13,348 bases of DNA from Chromatiales bacterium (GTDB taxonomy: Bacteria > Pseudomonadota > Gammaproteobacteria > SZUA-140). A program made the translations under genes and the position numbers. How positions within the stretch are numbered: the stretch's first letter is position 1; every line of letters begins with the position of its first letter. The notes beneath the pieces are model-generated. The model was not told where the DNA came from. It saw only the letters and a program-made list of their open reading frames with translations, and ran no database searches. Below, piece after piece: positions 1 through 6,513 of the stretch. Location of the stretch: assembly GCA_031285245.1 (NCBI GenBank), contig JAITWN010000129.1:1-13348 (forward strand), given 5' to 3'.

Positions 1-156
1 CTCTGCTCAAATCTTCAAAATCACGCCCTCAAGAACAAAGCCTTACTATCCGACCCCGAAGGCGGGTGCGGGTGCGGTTCCGGGTTCCTCAGTTGGTTCT
101 TTTTTTCGCCAGCGTATTCTACCGAATCACCTTTACAACTCCTCCAAACACTCTGA
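1..156 (+). CDS. possible 3' end of an upstream ORF (partial)
   Basis: This reading frame is open from base 1 to a TGA at 154-156, and the TGA overlaps the likely yggL start as TGATG. It gives 51 codons with no start inside the window. The only recognisable feature is a CGCGSGF stretch at residues 23-29. That resembles the C-terminal cysteine motif of A-type Fe-S carriers (ErpA/IscA), but in those proteins the chain stops within a few residues of the motif, whereas here about 22 more follow. A T7 run at 100-106 lies inside the frame. It could be a real gene end, a frameshifted end, or a chance open frame. I would not assign a function. Confidence 0.2.
   Translation, partial: LCSNLQNHALKNKALLSDPEGGCGCGSGFLSWFFFSPAYSTESPLQLLQTL
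93..120 (+). promoter_or_regulatory. weak sigma70-like promoter candidate for yggL
   Basis: TTGGTT (93-98) and TATTCT (115-120) are separated by 16 bases. They match the consensus hexamers at 3/6 and 4/6 positions. Transcription would begin near 127, about 29 bases before the yggL ATG at 156. The match is weak and the spacer holds a T7 run. Confidence 0.2.
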
Positions 157-527
157 TGCTTAAACAAATACCTTCCGCTCAGAAATTGGCACGCCTGAAC
201 CGTCGACAGCGCAAAAAACTGCGCGTGGGCGAGTTTCAGGAACTAGCATTCGAAGTCACCATCCGTTTTCACCAACCCATGGAAGACCCACAGCTCGATG
301 CCTTCATGGACAGCTTCATTGACCTGATGGAATCGCGCCGCCTCGCCGTAGGCGGAGGTGGTAGCCGGATGGGAACAAAATGGTTTGTATCCACCTGGGA
401 CAGAGGCTCGACCACCGAAGAGGACAGACAAACTGTGCTCGACTGGCGGCTGCGGCATCCCGAAGTAGCTGACGCGCAGGCCGGCGCATTCGTCGATGGC
501 TGGTATGGCTTGAAAAACACCCTATGA
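156..527 (+). CDS. yggL: YggL family protein (DUF469), ribosome-associated
   Basis: The 123-residue product begins with a basic segment containing NRRQRKKLRVGEFQELAFEV. This matches the start of E. coli YggL (SRRLRKKMHIDEFQELGF), and the body and length (about 108 in E. coli) also fit the family. YggL binds the 50S ribosomal subunit and is cytoplasmic. A frame open from 66 would add 30 residues that do not resemble the family, so the ATG at 156 is preferred, although no strong Shine-Dalgarno precedes it. The C-terminal half has a glycine run (GGGG) and family-like WxxxWDRGSTTEEDR and W positions. The stop overlaps the next gene's ATG by ATGA, so the two are probably co-transcribed. Family assignment is confident; the start is less so. 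Confidence 0.85.
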   Translation: MLKQIPSAQKLARLNRRQRKKLRVGEFQELAFEVTIRFHQPMEDPQLDAFMDSFIDLMESRRLAVGGGGSRMGTKWFVSTWDRGSTTEEDRQTVLDWRLRHPEVADAQAGAFVDGWYGLKNTL

Positions 528-840
528 GCCGCAGCCTCCGCAAGACACCGATTTTTGGTCACACCACCGCCCGCTCAGAGGCTGATGACAAACGGTTGTG
601 GCACAAACGCTGGCGCTCACACCAACGCGATCAGTTGGCCACCGCCAAGCCAGAGAGCGAGATCGTACCGATTCATCGCCGTATTGAGCACTTGGGTAAT
701 GGTCAAAGATGGAAAGCACTGGTTTGGCCCACGCCAGCAGCAAGAGATGGCTGAACGCCTCGCTGCCGAGCGCAGCAAACTGAAAACCAGAGCGCAAAGC
801 CTTGCAGGCGAGAATCCTGGCTAAATGGCGAGGGAAATAG
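524..840 (+). pseudogene. MSRS-RKTPIFG family small protein, broken by two +1 frameshifts
   Basis: The first frame starts at 524 (overlapping the yggL stop) and reads MSRSLRKTPIFGHTTARSEA... then KRLWHKRWRSHQRD. It stops at 754. The expected continuation lies in the next frame (STWVMVKDGKHWFGPRQQQE, then MAERLAAERSK, about 687-785), which stops at 824. The C-terminus lies in the third frame (PERKALQARILAKWRGK, stop 838-840). From memory, this matches a family of about 105-110 residues that begins MSRSYRKTPIFG, has WSMGKDGRQYW in the middle and ends HKWMGK. Function is unknown. The span is 317 bases, exactly 104 codons plus a stop plus two extra bases. The second shift sits at an A4 run (783-786) where A3 would restore the frame. 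The first lies somewhere in about 670-692. It is either a decaying gene or carries sequencing insertions. Confidence 0.7.
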
Positions 841-1202
841 CACGGTCGGTGAGATATCCCGGCCACAGATCCAATCCGTGCTTGGCCTCAAGAGCAACGC
901 AGGCCGCAAACTAACTGCCGTCGAAGTAAAAAGTGCCCCCCCCCACAAGCGCACGCCGGCACAACGTCGGTAGACGAAATCACGGCCAAGTTCAATCACT
1001 CCTCACCTCAAATAAACCGCCTCAAACCGCGCAAGCGGTGCCATGCGCGCTCCATTCAGCGTGAGCTGATTTCCCGTCAAAGAACAGTTGTCCACGTTCA
1101 TGAGCATTTCATGAACCTCCCGCTCAAGTGGTTACCTGGAATGCAAACATCCTAGACCAACTCATGGCGTGCAATGTCAGCGCTTCGCGCCGCTTCGGAT
1201 GC
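841..1202. other. intergenic stretch without a convincing gene
   Basis: These 362 bases lie between two convergent transcription units. They contain a C9 homopolymer (936-944). A plus-strand frame is open from 755 to 1155 but has no plausible start and no recognised family. A short minus-strand ORF (1003-1107) is listed separately. No good hairpin followed by a T run was seen for either converging unit. The region could hold the remains of a gene, but I could not identify one. Confidence 0.5.
1003..1107 (-). CDS. possible 34-residue small ORF
   Basis: An ATG at 1107 is preceded by GGGAGG (1116-1121) with an eight-base spacer, the best Shine-Dalgarno placement in this stretch. The frame encodes 34 residues beginning MLMNVDNCSLTGNQLTLNGA and ends at a TGA (1003-1005). 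No family is recognised, and there is no obvious membrane segment. It lies 95 bases downstream of the 275-residue exported protein gene on the same strand, so it could be the last cistron of that transcript. At this length it could equally be chance. The ribosome site is its only support. Confidence 0.25.
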   Translation of the reverse strand: MLMNVDNCSLTGNQLTLNGARMAPLARFEAVYLR

Positions 1203-2030
1203 TTACAGCGCGGGATAACACTTCTGCGCCGCTCCGATCGGCGCGATGCGAATGACGCCACGCTCATCCAGCGTAGCTTCCACTTCGTAGTCGATATAGC
1301 TGGGAGCGCTGCGTATAGAAGCTTTTTGCGCGGGATAAGATTTTTCTTGCGCCTCATAAGCAGCGCTGCAACTCGGCGGCGCGGCTTGCGCAAGGCCGGT
1401 GAGACGCTGGATGGTTTTCCAGCACGCGCTTTCATCTATGCGTAGCGAGCACGACGCAAGATAGGATCTGCGATATCGCAACACCAATGGGTTTTCATAC
1501 CAAGGCCGCGCCTCGGGATCGCGCGCGGGCGTGGTCAATTCGACGGCATGCAGCACGCCAGAATCCATCAGTAATCTATCGCCGAGACGGGTGTAGATGG
1601 CGAAAGGCGTTCCATTGCCGTCAAGGTCATCGCCTGTGAAAAAAACGTAATTCTCTTTTACGCCGAGAAAATAGCCACCCCAGTTTTCTATCTGCTTTTC
1701 GTACTCGCCAGCAGCGAGCTCGCAGGTGGGATCACGTTTTTGTAGCGTGGTGAAAGCAAGCAACGATGCACCCTTGTCATCATCGTAGCTCGCTTCTTTG
1801 ATCATCAGCTGCGGGTAATAGAAACAGTTGAGCACTCCTTTGCCGTGCGCCTGCGGATCAGCCGCAATCTTTACGCTTTCATGGCGCAAAGGCTGGTCGA
1901 ACAATTTATTGGCTAATCTGTCTTGCGCGCCGCGTTCTTGCGCTTCGGCTGCGATGCAAGCCATGCCGCCGCCAATCAGTATTGGTATTGGCATCAGGCG
2001 CGCAGCACGCTTGAAAAATATGCTTGTCAT
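1203..2030 (-). CDS. exported protein of unknown function, 275 residues
   Basis: I do not recognise this protein. It starts with a basic segment and a hydrophobic stretch (residues 13-30, PIPILIGGGMACIAAEA), which looks like a Sec signal peptide with cleavage near 28-31. An exported or periplasmic product is likely. The mature part has six cysteines (about 69, 103, 194, 203, 221 and 271), consistent with disulfides. A GDDLDGNG stretch near 133-140 resembles a short acidic, calcium-binding-like turn, but one alone is not diagnostic. The ATG at 2030 overlaps the stop of the upstream small membrane gene as ATGA, so translational coupling is likely. It is the last clear gene of the minus-strand cluster that begins with cioAB. 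Confidence 0.75.
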   Translation of the reverse strand: MTSIFFKRAARLMPIPILIGGGMACIAAEAQERGAQDRLANKLFDQPLRHESVKIAADPQAHGKGVLNCFYYPQLMIKEASYDDDKGASLLAFTTLQKRDPTCELAAGEYEKQIENWGGYFLGVKENYVFFTGDDLDGNGTPFAIYTRLGDRLLMDSGVLHAVELTTPARDPEARPWYENPLVLRYRRSYLASCSLRIDESACWKTIQRLTGLAQAAPPSCSAAYEAQEKSYPAQKASIRSAPSYIDYEVEATLDERGVIRIAPIGAAQKCYPAL

Positions 2031-2222
2031 CCGACGACGAAGCCCGTGACGAATCCGACGACCGCTCCGAGAGGACCGAGAATAAACATGCTGGTCATGC
2101 CCGCTTCAACCGAGCGAAGCGTGATTATTGGAAGAAAACCACATCATCAGCCAATAGCCGACGAAGGCGAAAATCACAAAGCCTGCGATAGCACACAACA
2201 AACCGATGCCGAAGGACTTCAT
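2027..2222 (-). pseudogene. small two-helix membrane protein with a one-base frameshift
   Basis: The frame from the ATG at 2222 reads MKSFGIGLLCAIAGFVIFAF, then a hydrophobic YWLMMW segment and SSNNHA, and stops at TGA 2108-2106. The next frame continues RSVEAGMTSMFILGPLGAVV and GFVTGFVVG and ends at a TGA (2029-2027) that overlaps the next gene as ATGA. Removing one T from the TT at 2117-2118 gives a continuous 64-residue protein with two membrane segments joined by a polar SSNNHARSVEA loop. From memory, small proteobacterial membrane proteins carry a similar SSNTHDRSVEAAMT...FGPLGA pattern. The 196-base span equals 65 codons plus one. The start overlaps the stop of the preceding micro-ORF. 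It may be true decay, a sequencing insertion or, less likely, a +1 recoding site at GGT-TGA. Confidence 0.65.
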
Positions 2223-2287
2223 TGCTCGTAGAAGTAGCTACAGCCGATCGCAAGCGTAGCGATCAAAAGCAAAAACCAGCGTTTCAC
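2219..2287 (-). CDS. 22-codon lipoprotein-like micro-ORF
   Basis: A GTG at 2287-2285 overlaps the stop of the TPM gene (GTGA). The frame encodes 22 residues starting (M)KRWFLLLIATLAIGC, followed by a short SYFYEQ tail. Its TGA overlaps the ATG of the next gene (ATGA). The product has a basic start, a hydrophobic core and a cysteine in an AIGC context, similar to a lipoprotein signal with a small residue before the cysteine, although the -3 position is not ideal. An AAGG lies just before the start. Support comes from the exact overlaps on both sides and the signal-like sequence. Its length leaves real doubt. It could be a lysis-type or small lipoprotein, or a coupling ORF that keeps ribosomes moving to the next cistron. 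Confidence 0.45.
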   Translation of the reverse strand: MKRWFLLLIATLAIGCSYFYEQ

Positions 2288-3342
2288 CTTACCAGCATCC
2301 CTGATGCGCCACCACCACCCGAGCGACCGCCGCCCAAGCTGGATCTGGATGAACTCGACGAGGAAGAACGCGCATTGGCTGCCTGCTCGTGCAGCCAGTC
2401 GAGATAGGCGGTCATCGACGTGTAACGGTTCACCGACACGCGGCAGCACAGCCAACCAATAAGCATCAGCAAGCCAACCATGCCCCACAGCGCACCCGCC
2501 CAACCCAGCCAACCCGCCACGAAGACGAAAGCACCGGGATTCACCATCAGGAAAAAAACGAGGAATCCGCTTTTGACGAACCAGTGTTTCAGCGAAAACC
2601 GCCCGAAATTCAGACTGGCGTCCTTGCTCACCCGATAAGCCGGGTCTTCGCGTTCCAACCGCTGCGCTTTGGATAGTTGAACGGCGTGGATCGCCATCGG
2701 CAGCATCCAGAGCAGCCCAGCATACACCGCCCAGGCGATCAGCCCACTGCGCAGCGATTCCATATCAGGTGAAAACGGCTGCACATCTGCAGCGTCGCTC
2801 TGTACATCCGGCAAAACCTCTTGCCTGAGCCACGCACTACCCGATTTTGCATCTGTCACGTAGAAGAAAGAGCGGATAATGCCGGACTTGATCTCGCCGC
2901 GGCGCATATGAGGCGCGAGCACCGAAGTGAGCGCCTGGCTGGCGATCAAATCAGACAGCTCACCTTCAAGGCCATAGCCGACCTCAAAGCGTGATTTGTG
3001 CTCTTGCATTGCCAGCACCAGCAACAGACCATTATCCACACCTTGCTGACCGAGCGCCCAGGCACTAAAAGTGCGCTCAGCCAAAGACTCAATGGCCTCG
3101 CCCTGCAAGCTGTCAACGATGTAGACCGCGCCCAAGATATCCGCCTGATCGCGCACTTCCTGCAGCGCAGCATTGATTTCGCCAATTTCCGCCGGGCTGA
3201 GCGCAACGGCGGTATCGACCACATTGGGCGTGAACGCCGGAATCGGCTCAAGCGTGGAGTGCGCGGGTGCGACGGCAACCCGTAGCGCAATCAGCAGCAC
3301 CAGGCTGATCGCGCTGAATAGATACGGAAACTTACGCGTCAT
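2284..3342 (-). CDS. TPM domain (DUF477/YgcG-like) membrane protein
   Basis: The 352-residue product has a signal or anchor segment at about 8-26 and a TPM domain at about 37-165. The domain carries family features: VVDTAVALSPAEIGEINAAL, an NGLLLVLA strand near 104-111, and RFEVGYGLEGELSDLIAS near 118-135. Membrane segments follow at about 201-220, 257-277 and 280-300, and the tail is rich in serine and glycine (SSSSSSRSSLGGGRSGGGG). This layout is typical of YgcG-type proteins. TPM domains were called phosphatases in the plant thylakoid Psb32/TLP18.3 group; in bacteria the role is unsettled, with suggested links to envelope or respiratory complex maintenance. No strong Shine-Dalgarno precedes the ATG. 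It starts 38 bases after the preceding exported-protein gene and overlaps the next micro-ORF. Confidence 0.88.
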   Translation of the reverse strand: MTRKFPYLFSAISLVLLIALRVAVAPAHSTLEPIPAFTPNVVDTAVALSPAEIGEINAALQEVRDQADILGAVYIVDSLQGEAIESLAERTFSAWALGQQGVDNGLLLVLAMQEHKSRFEVGYGLEGELSDLIASQALTSVLAPHMRRGEIKSGIIRSFFYVTDAKSGSAWLRQEVLPDVQSDAADVQPFSPDMESLRSGLIAWAVYAGLLWMLPMAIHAVQLSKAQRLEREDPAYRVSKDASLNFGRFSLKHWFVKSGFLVFFLMVNPGAFVFVAGWLGWAGALWGMVGLLMLIGWLCCRVSVNRYTSMTAYLDWLHEQAANARSSSSSSSRSSLGGGRSGGGGASGMLVR

Positions 3343-3380
3343 GAAATGAAATTACCGGATAAAGCCTGAAGCGCGTCCGA

Positions 3381-3749
3381 TCAGTTCTCCGGCATTGGCA
3401 CCACACGCAGCGGCGTGGCATAAGGCTCAATGCGCAGACTGTCATGACCGATGAGGCTGATGCGCTTTAGCGGCGCCTGTTCCAGTTCACCATCGGCTGC
3501 CTTGCGCACAGCATACTGCCACACCGTCAGCTCGCCGCTACCCGTGAGCGCCCGGCCGATGTGCGTCACATCACCGCCACCGAGGTTCGCGACATCGCTC
3601 TCAGACAAGGCGATGACAATCTCATCTTTCACGGTGATGACTTTGAACAAAGCCGTCTTTTCCTGGGCGAAACCGGTAGCGCTAGCGAGCATGAAAGATC
3701 CTGCGAGAAAAAAGTGGGCAAGCCCGCGGACATGATGGGTGAAACGCAT
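3381..3749 (-). CDS. small exported protein of unknown function, 122 residues
   Basis: The ATG at 3749 has AAGGA ten bases upstream. It gives a clear signal peptide (basic MRFTHHVR, then hydrophobic HFFLAGSFMLASATGFAQ) with likely cleavage after the AQ near residue 29. The frame is open further upstream to a GTG at 3893, but that would bury the signal peptide, so it is rejected. The mature protein of about 93 residues is probably periplasmic. It has no cysteine and no motif I recognise; residues 32-80 (FKVITVKDEIVIALSESDVA...) look like beta strands. It lies between cioB (136 bases upstream) and the TPM gene (38 bases downstream) on the same strand, which suggests co-transcription. Confidence 0.75.
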   Translation of the reverse strand: MRFTHHVRGLAHFFLAGSFMLASATGFAQEKTALFKVITVKDEIVIALSESDVANLGGGDVTHIGRALTGSGELTVWQYAVRKAADGELEQAPLKRISLIGHDSLRIEPYATPLRVVPMPEN

Positions 3750-3885
3750 TGCAGCATAGTCCTTAATGGATGAGTTTGTACGACAATGGCACTTAATTTT
3801 ACCAATAAACAGACTCGCCCATCCTGCCCAAACACGAAGATAGCACTTACTGATTACGAACTGAGGCGAAAAACAATAATGAATC
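3750..3885. other. spacer between cioB and the small exported protein gene
   Basis: This 136-base gap is the widest in the minus-strand cluster downstream of cioA. It contains no ORF resembling CydX, the small third subunit often encoded just after cydB. No convincing terminator hairpin was seen. An AT-rich patch (TAAAAT near the middle) could be a -10 element, but no matching -35 was found. It may therefore be either an internal promoter region or simply an untranslated spacer. Confidence 0.4.
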
Positions 3886-4887
3886 CTACTCACGTACCTT
3901 GCCGCGAAAGACGTAATAGGAAAAAACCGAATACGCGAGGATCATCGGCAGCACAATGAGGGCACCGATCAACACGAAACGCAGTGAAGAAGGATGCGCC
4001 GCTGCCTGCCAGATGGTCAGGCGAGCAACCACGATATAAGGAAAAAGACTGTAACCCAGGCCAAGAAAAGCGATGACATAGATCGACACCGCGCCAAAAA
4101 ACGGCATCCACTCATGCTTGGATAAATTTGCGCACGAACTCCCTGCCAGACGATGTTCCAAACGCCGCGTGGCATGCCACACCCAGCTCCAGACAGCGAT
4201 CAGCGCTAGCGGCAGTAGCAGCAGCAACATCGGTAATTGCAGCCATTTTTCGCGGATGGTGCTGTTCTCAAGCGCCGTTCCTACGATCACGAGCAGCAGT
4301 CCGAGTGCTACGCCGATCTGCCCCCAGCGCGTCCAGCGCGTCGCACTGTGTTGCAGGGTGCCTTCGGTGCGCGCGATCAACCACGCGCCGCCGAGCATAA
4401 CGTAACCTCCGGCGACGCCGAGCGCGACCACCGCCGCGAACAGATAATCCCCCACCCCATGCGCGAAGCCAACGACATACAAACCGAGCATCAACCCTTG
4501 CGCGAGCGCCGCGATGATCGAGCCGCAGCCAAATAGCCAATTCCACAGCTCACGATGCCAGCCCTGCGCTTTGACGCGAAACTCAAACGCCACGCCGCGC
4601 AGAATGAGTCCGATCAACATCACCAGCACCGGCAAATAAAGCGCCGTCAGCACCATGCCATGGGCCACCGGAAACGCTACCAGCAGCAAACCGATGCCAA
4701 GCACTAGCCAGGTTTCATTCGCATCCCAGAACGGCCCGATCGAAGACACCATGATGTTCTGCTCGCACGGCGTCGCCGCTGGCAGCAATATGCCAACGCC
4801 AAGATCGTAACCATCGAGCACCACATAGGCGAGGATGGCAAAACCCATCAAGCCAGTGAATATCAGTGGCAAATCAAGCGCGCTCAT
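3886..4887 (-). CDS. cioB: cytochrome bd-type quinol oxidase subunit II
   Basis: The 333-residue integral membrane protein has the family's N-terminal signature: YVVLDGYDLGVGILLP at about 21-36 and IGPFWDANETWLVLG at about 50-64. Eight or nine hydrophobic segments follow, with LRGVAFEFR after the third. Subunit II pairs with subunit I in the inner membrane to form the quinol-oxidising terminal oxidase that reduces oxygen to water without pumping protons. Length is slightly short of E. coli CydB (379), as usual for the CioB group. Its ATG (4887) overlaps the cioA stop by four bases, so translation is coupled. I use the Cio name because the partner has a short Q loop; cydB is equally acceptable. 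Confidence 0.94.
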   Translation of the reverse strand: MSALDLPLIFTGLMGFAILAYVVLDGYDLGVGILLPAATPCEQNIMVSSIGPFWDANETWLVLGIGLLLVAFPVAHGMVLTALYLPVLVMLIGLILRGVAFEFRVKAQGWHRELWNWLFGCGSIIAALAQGLMLGLYVVGFAHGVGDYLFAAVVALGVAGGYVMLGGAWLIARTEGTLQHSATRWTRWGQIGVALGLLLVIVGTALENSTIREKWLQLPMLLLLLPLALIAVWSWVWHATRRLEHRLAGSSCANLSKHEWMPFFGAVSIYVIAFLGLGYSLFPYIVVARLTIWQAAAHPSSLRFVLIGALIVLPMILAYSVFSYYVFRGKVRE

Positions 4888-6239
4888 GACGCACTCGCCT
4901 GCGATAAAGCTTTATCTTTATGCAGCTCACTCGATGCATGCAGACCGCTGCGCGCAAGATGCGTGATAACCACGATATAAGATAGCAGCAATATGCCGTA
5001 AACGATGAGATAAGCCGTGAGACTCGCACCAAGACGCGCAGGACTGATCGGCCCCACCGCATCCTTAGTGCGCAGCATTCCATACACCAACCAAGGCTGA
5101 CGCCCGATTTCAGTCACCATCCAACCGGCAACAACCGCGGCCCAGCCCGAGAAGGCAAAAAGCGCGAATATGCGCAGCATGACGCGCGATGGCTGGCGCC
5201 CATGACGCGTGCGCAGCACGCCCCACAATGCGAGCGCAATCATCAATACACCGAGGCCCACCATGACGCGAAACGCATAAAACACCGGCGCCACCGGTGG
5301 AATATCGGGCGCGAACTCTTTTAGCCCTTTGACTTCACCGTCGAAGCGATGCCTGAGGATGAGACTAGAAAATCCCGGTAGCGCAATGACGTGCTCATTA
5401 CGCTGCTCGGCTTGATTCACCGTCGCAAACAGCACCAGCGGCGCTTGCGCGCGCGTTTCCCACAGCGCTTCCATGGCCGCGACTTTGGCCGGCTGATGCT
5501 CCAGCGTACTCAGCCCATGTAGATCGCCCACCAGCGCCTGAGCCGGTGCAAGCACAGCAGCCATCACCGCGCCAGTGCGCCAACTGATATAAGCCGCTTT
5601 ATCACTCGGCGCGCGCAGCAGACGCAGCGCCGACAAGCCCGCGACCACGAAAGCCGCCGTCACCCCCGAAGCTATCAGCATATGCACCAAGCGCAGCGGA
5701 AAAGACGGATTGAAGATCACCTGCAACCAACTCGCGCTGATCAACTCATGACCGTCGTGCGTATAACCGACCGGCGTCTGCATCCAGGAGTTGAGCGCGA
5801 GAATCCAGAACGCAGAAACAGTAGTGCCGATCGCCACTAGCAGCGTCGCACCGACATGCACCCATCCCGGCACGCGATTAAATCCATACAGCATCACGCC
5901 GAGAAACGCCGCTTCCAAAAAGAACGCCGTCAACACCTCAAAAGCCAGCAGCGGACCGGCGATATTGCCGACGGTATTCATATAGCCCGGCCAATTGGTG
6001 CCGAACTGAAAAGACATGACAATGCCGCTCACCACGCCAACCGCAAAAGTAAGCGCGAATACGCGCGTCCATAAATTGAAAGCACTGCGCCAGCGCGCCT
6101 TACCAGTGCGCGCATACTGAATGCGCAAATACACCAGAATCCACGACAGCGCGAGCGAGATGCTCACAAAAAGAATATGAAACGCGATATTCAGCCCGAA
6201 CTGCGCGCGAGCGAGCCACAACGCGTCAGTATTCTCCAT
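4884..6239 (-). CDS. cioA: cytochrome bd-type quinol oxidase subunit I, short Q-loop (CioA type)
   Basis: This start gives 451 residues. The key positions of the family are present: H21 (AQFGLNIAFHILF; E. coli H19), the paired glutamates in FEVLTAFFLEAAFLG (E101 and E109), H186 (RLVHM) as heme b558 ligand, K252 and E257 in QPAKVAAMEALWET of the quinol site, R324 and M326 in FRVMVGLG, and GRQPW at 379-383. The segment between WET and FRVM is short, lacking the long insertion of E. coli CydA, which is typical of CioA or S-type enzymes. An upstream in-frame ATG at 6248 abuts TAGGAG directly, so the ATG at 6239 is chosen: TAGGAG lies nine bases ahead of it. Such oxidases often tolerate cyanide and work at low oxygen, but this is not certain from sequence. 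Confidence 0.95.
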   Translation of the reverse strand: MENTDALWLARAQFGLNIAFHILFVSISLALSWILVYLRIQYARTGKARWRSAFNLWTRVFALTFAVGVVSGIVMSFQFGTNWPGYMNTVGNIAGPLLAFEVLTAFFLEAAFLGVMLYGFNRVPGWVHVGATLLVAIGTTVSAFWILALNSWMQTPVGYTHDGHELISASWLQVIFNPSFPLRLVHMLIASGVTAAFVVAGLSALRLLRAPSDKAAYISWRTGAVMAAVLAPAQALVGDLHGLSTLEHQPAKVAAMEALWETRAQAPLVLFATVNQAEQRNEHVIALPGFSSLILRHRFDGEVKGLKEFAPDIPPVAPVFYAFRVMVGLGVLMIALALWGVLRTRHGRQPSRVMLRIFALFAFSGWAAVVAGWMVTEIGRQPWLVYGMLRTKDAVGPISPARLGASLTAYLIVYGILLLSYIVVITHLARSGLHASSELHKDKALSQASAS

Positions 6240-6248
6240 AAATCGCAT

Positions 6249-6254
6249 CTCCTA
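6249..6254 (-). promoter_or_regulatory. ribosome binding site that sets the cioA start
   Basis: TAGGAG on the minus strand lies nine bases before the ATG at 6239 and directly against the ATG at 6248. Only the former spacing is workable, so cioA begins with MENTDALW rather than three residues earlier. Confidence 0.7.
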
Positions 6255-6391
6255 AAAATTAAACAAGCGCCACTCGCTCGCTCAACGACACTCCCATTGT
6301 CACGGGACGAGATTCACTACGACACGCAAGAAATCTCAGCGTTCATCTTTCTCACGAAAGAGCCGCAAGCCGTCGTCGCTGCGACGTTCGC

Positions 6392-6419
6392 TTGCGAGCA
6401 TGAAATATTGCGCGATAAT
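6392..6419 (+). promoter_or_regulatory. sigma70-like promoter candidate for the CBS-domain gene
   Basis: TTGCGA (6392-6397) and GATAAT (6414-6419) are 16 bases apart, matching the consensus at 4/6 and 5/6 positions. Transcription would begin near 6426, leaving a leader of about 88 bases before the ATG at 6514. The placement is reasonable in the divergent region between cioA and this gene, but it rests on hexamer matches only. Confidence 0.35.
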
Positions 6420-6513
6420 GGACGCGCTCTTGGCGAATGTACTCACGCAAATCGCGCCGATTTCATGCAGACGACGGCGCGAGAGCTGCACGACATTTCA
6501 GGAGGAATGAGCA

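Noticed and set aside
66..155. Longer N-terminus for YggL from the ATG at 66
   Set aside because: The extra 30 residues are unlike the family, which starts shortly before the basic RRQRKKLR segment; the ATG at 156 fits better.
1124..1445. ORFs of about 103-105 codons on both strands at the end of the 275-residue gene
   Set aside because: Both lie mostly inside the coding region in other frames, are arginine- or alanine-rich as expected of shadows in GC-rich DNA, and show no family resemblance.
3750..3893. GTG start at 3893 for the small exported protein, or a CydX-like ORF in this gap
   Set aside because: The longer start would bury a clear signal peptide, and the residues encoded have no CydX-like N-terminal tryptophan-rich membrane helix.
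6258..6285. TTGAGC-16-TTTAAT on the minus strand as a cioA promoter
   Set aside because: Transcription would begin near 6251, inside the TAGGAG ribosome site needed for the ATG at 6239. The hexamers match well but the position does not work.
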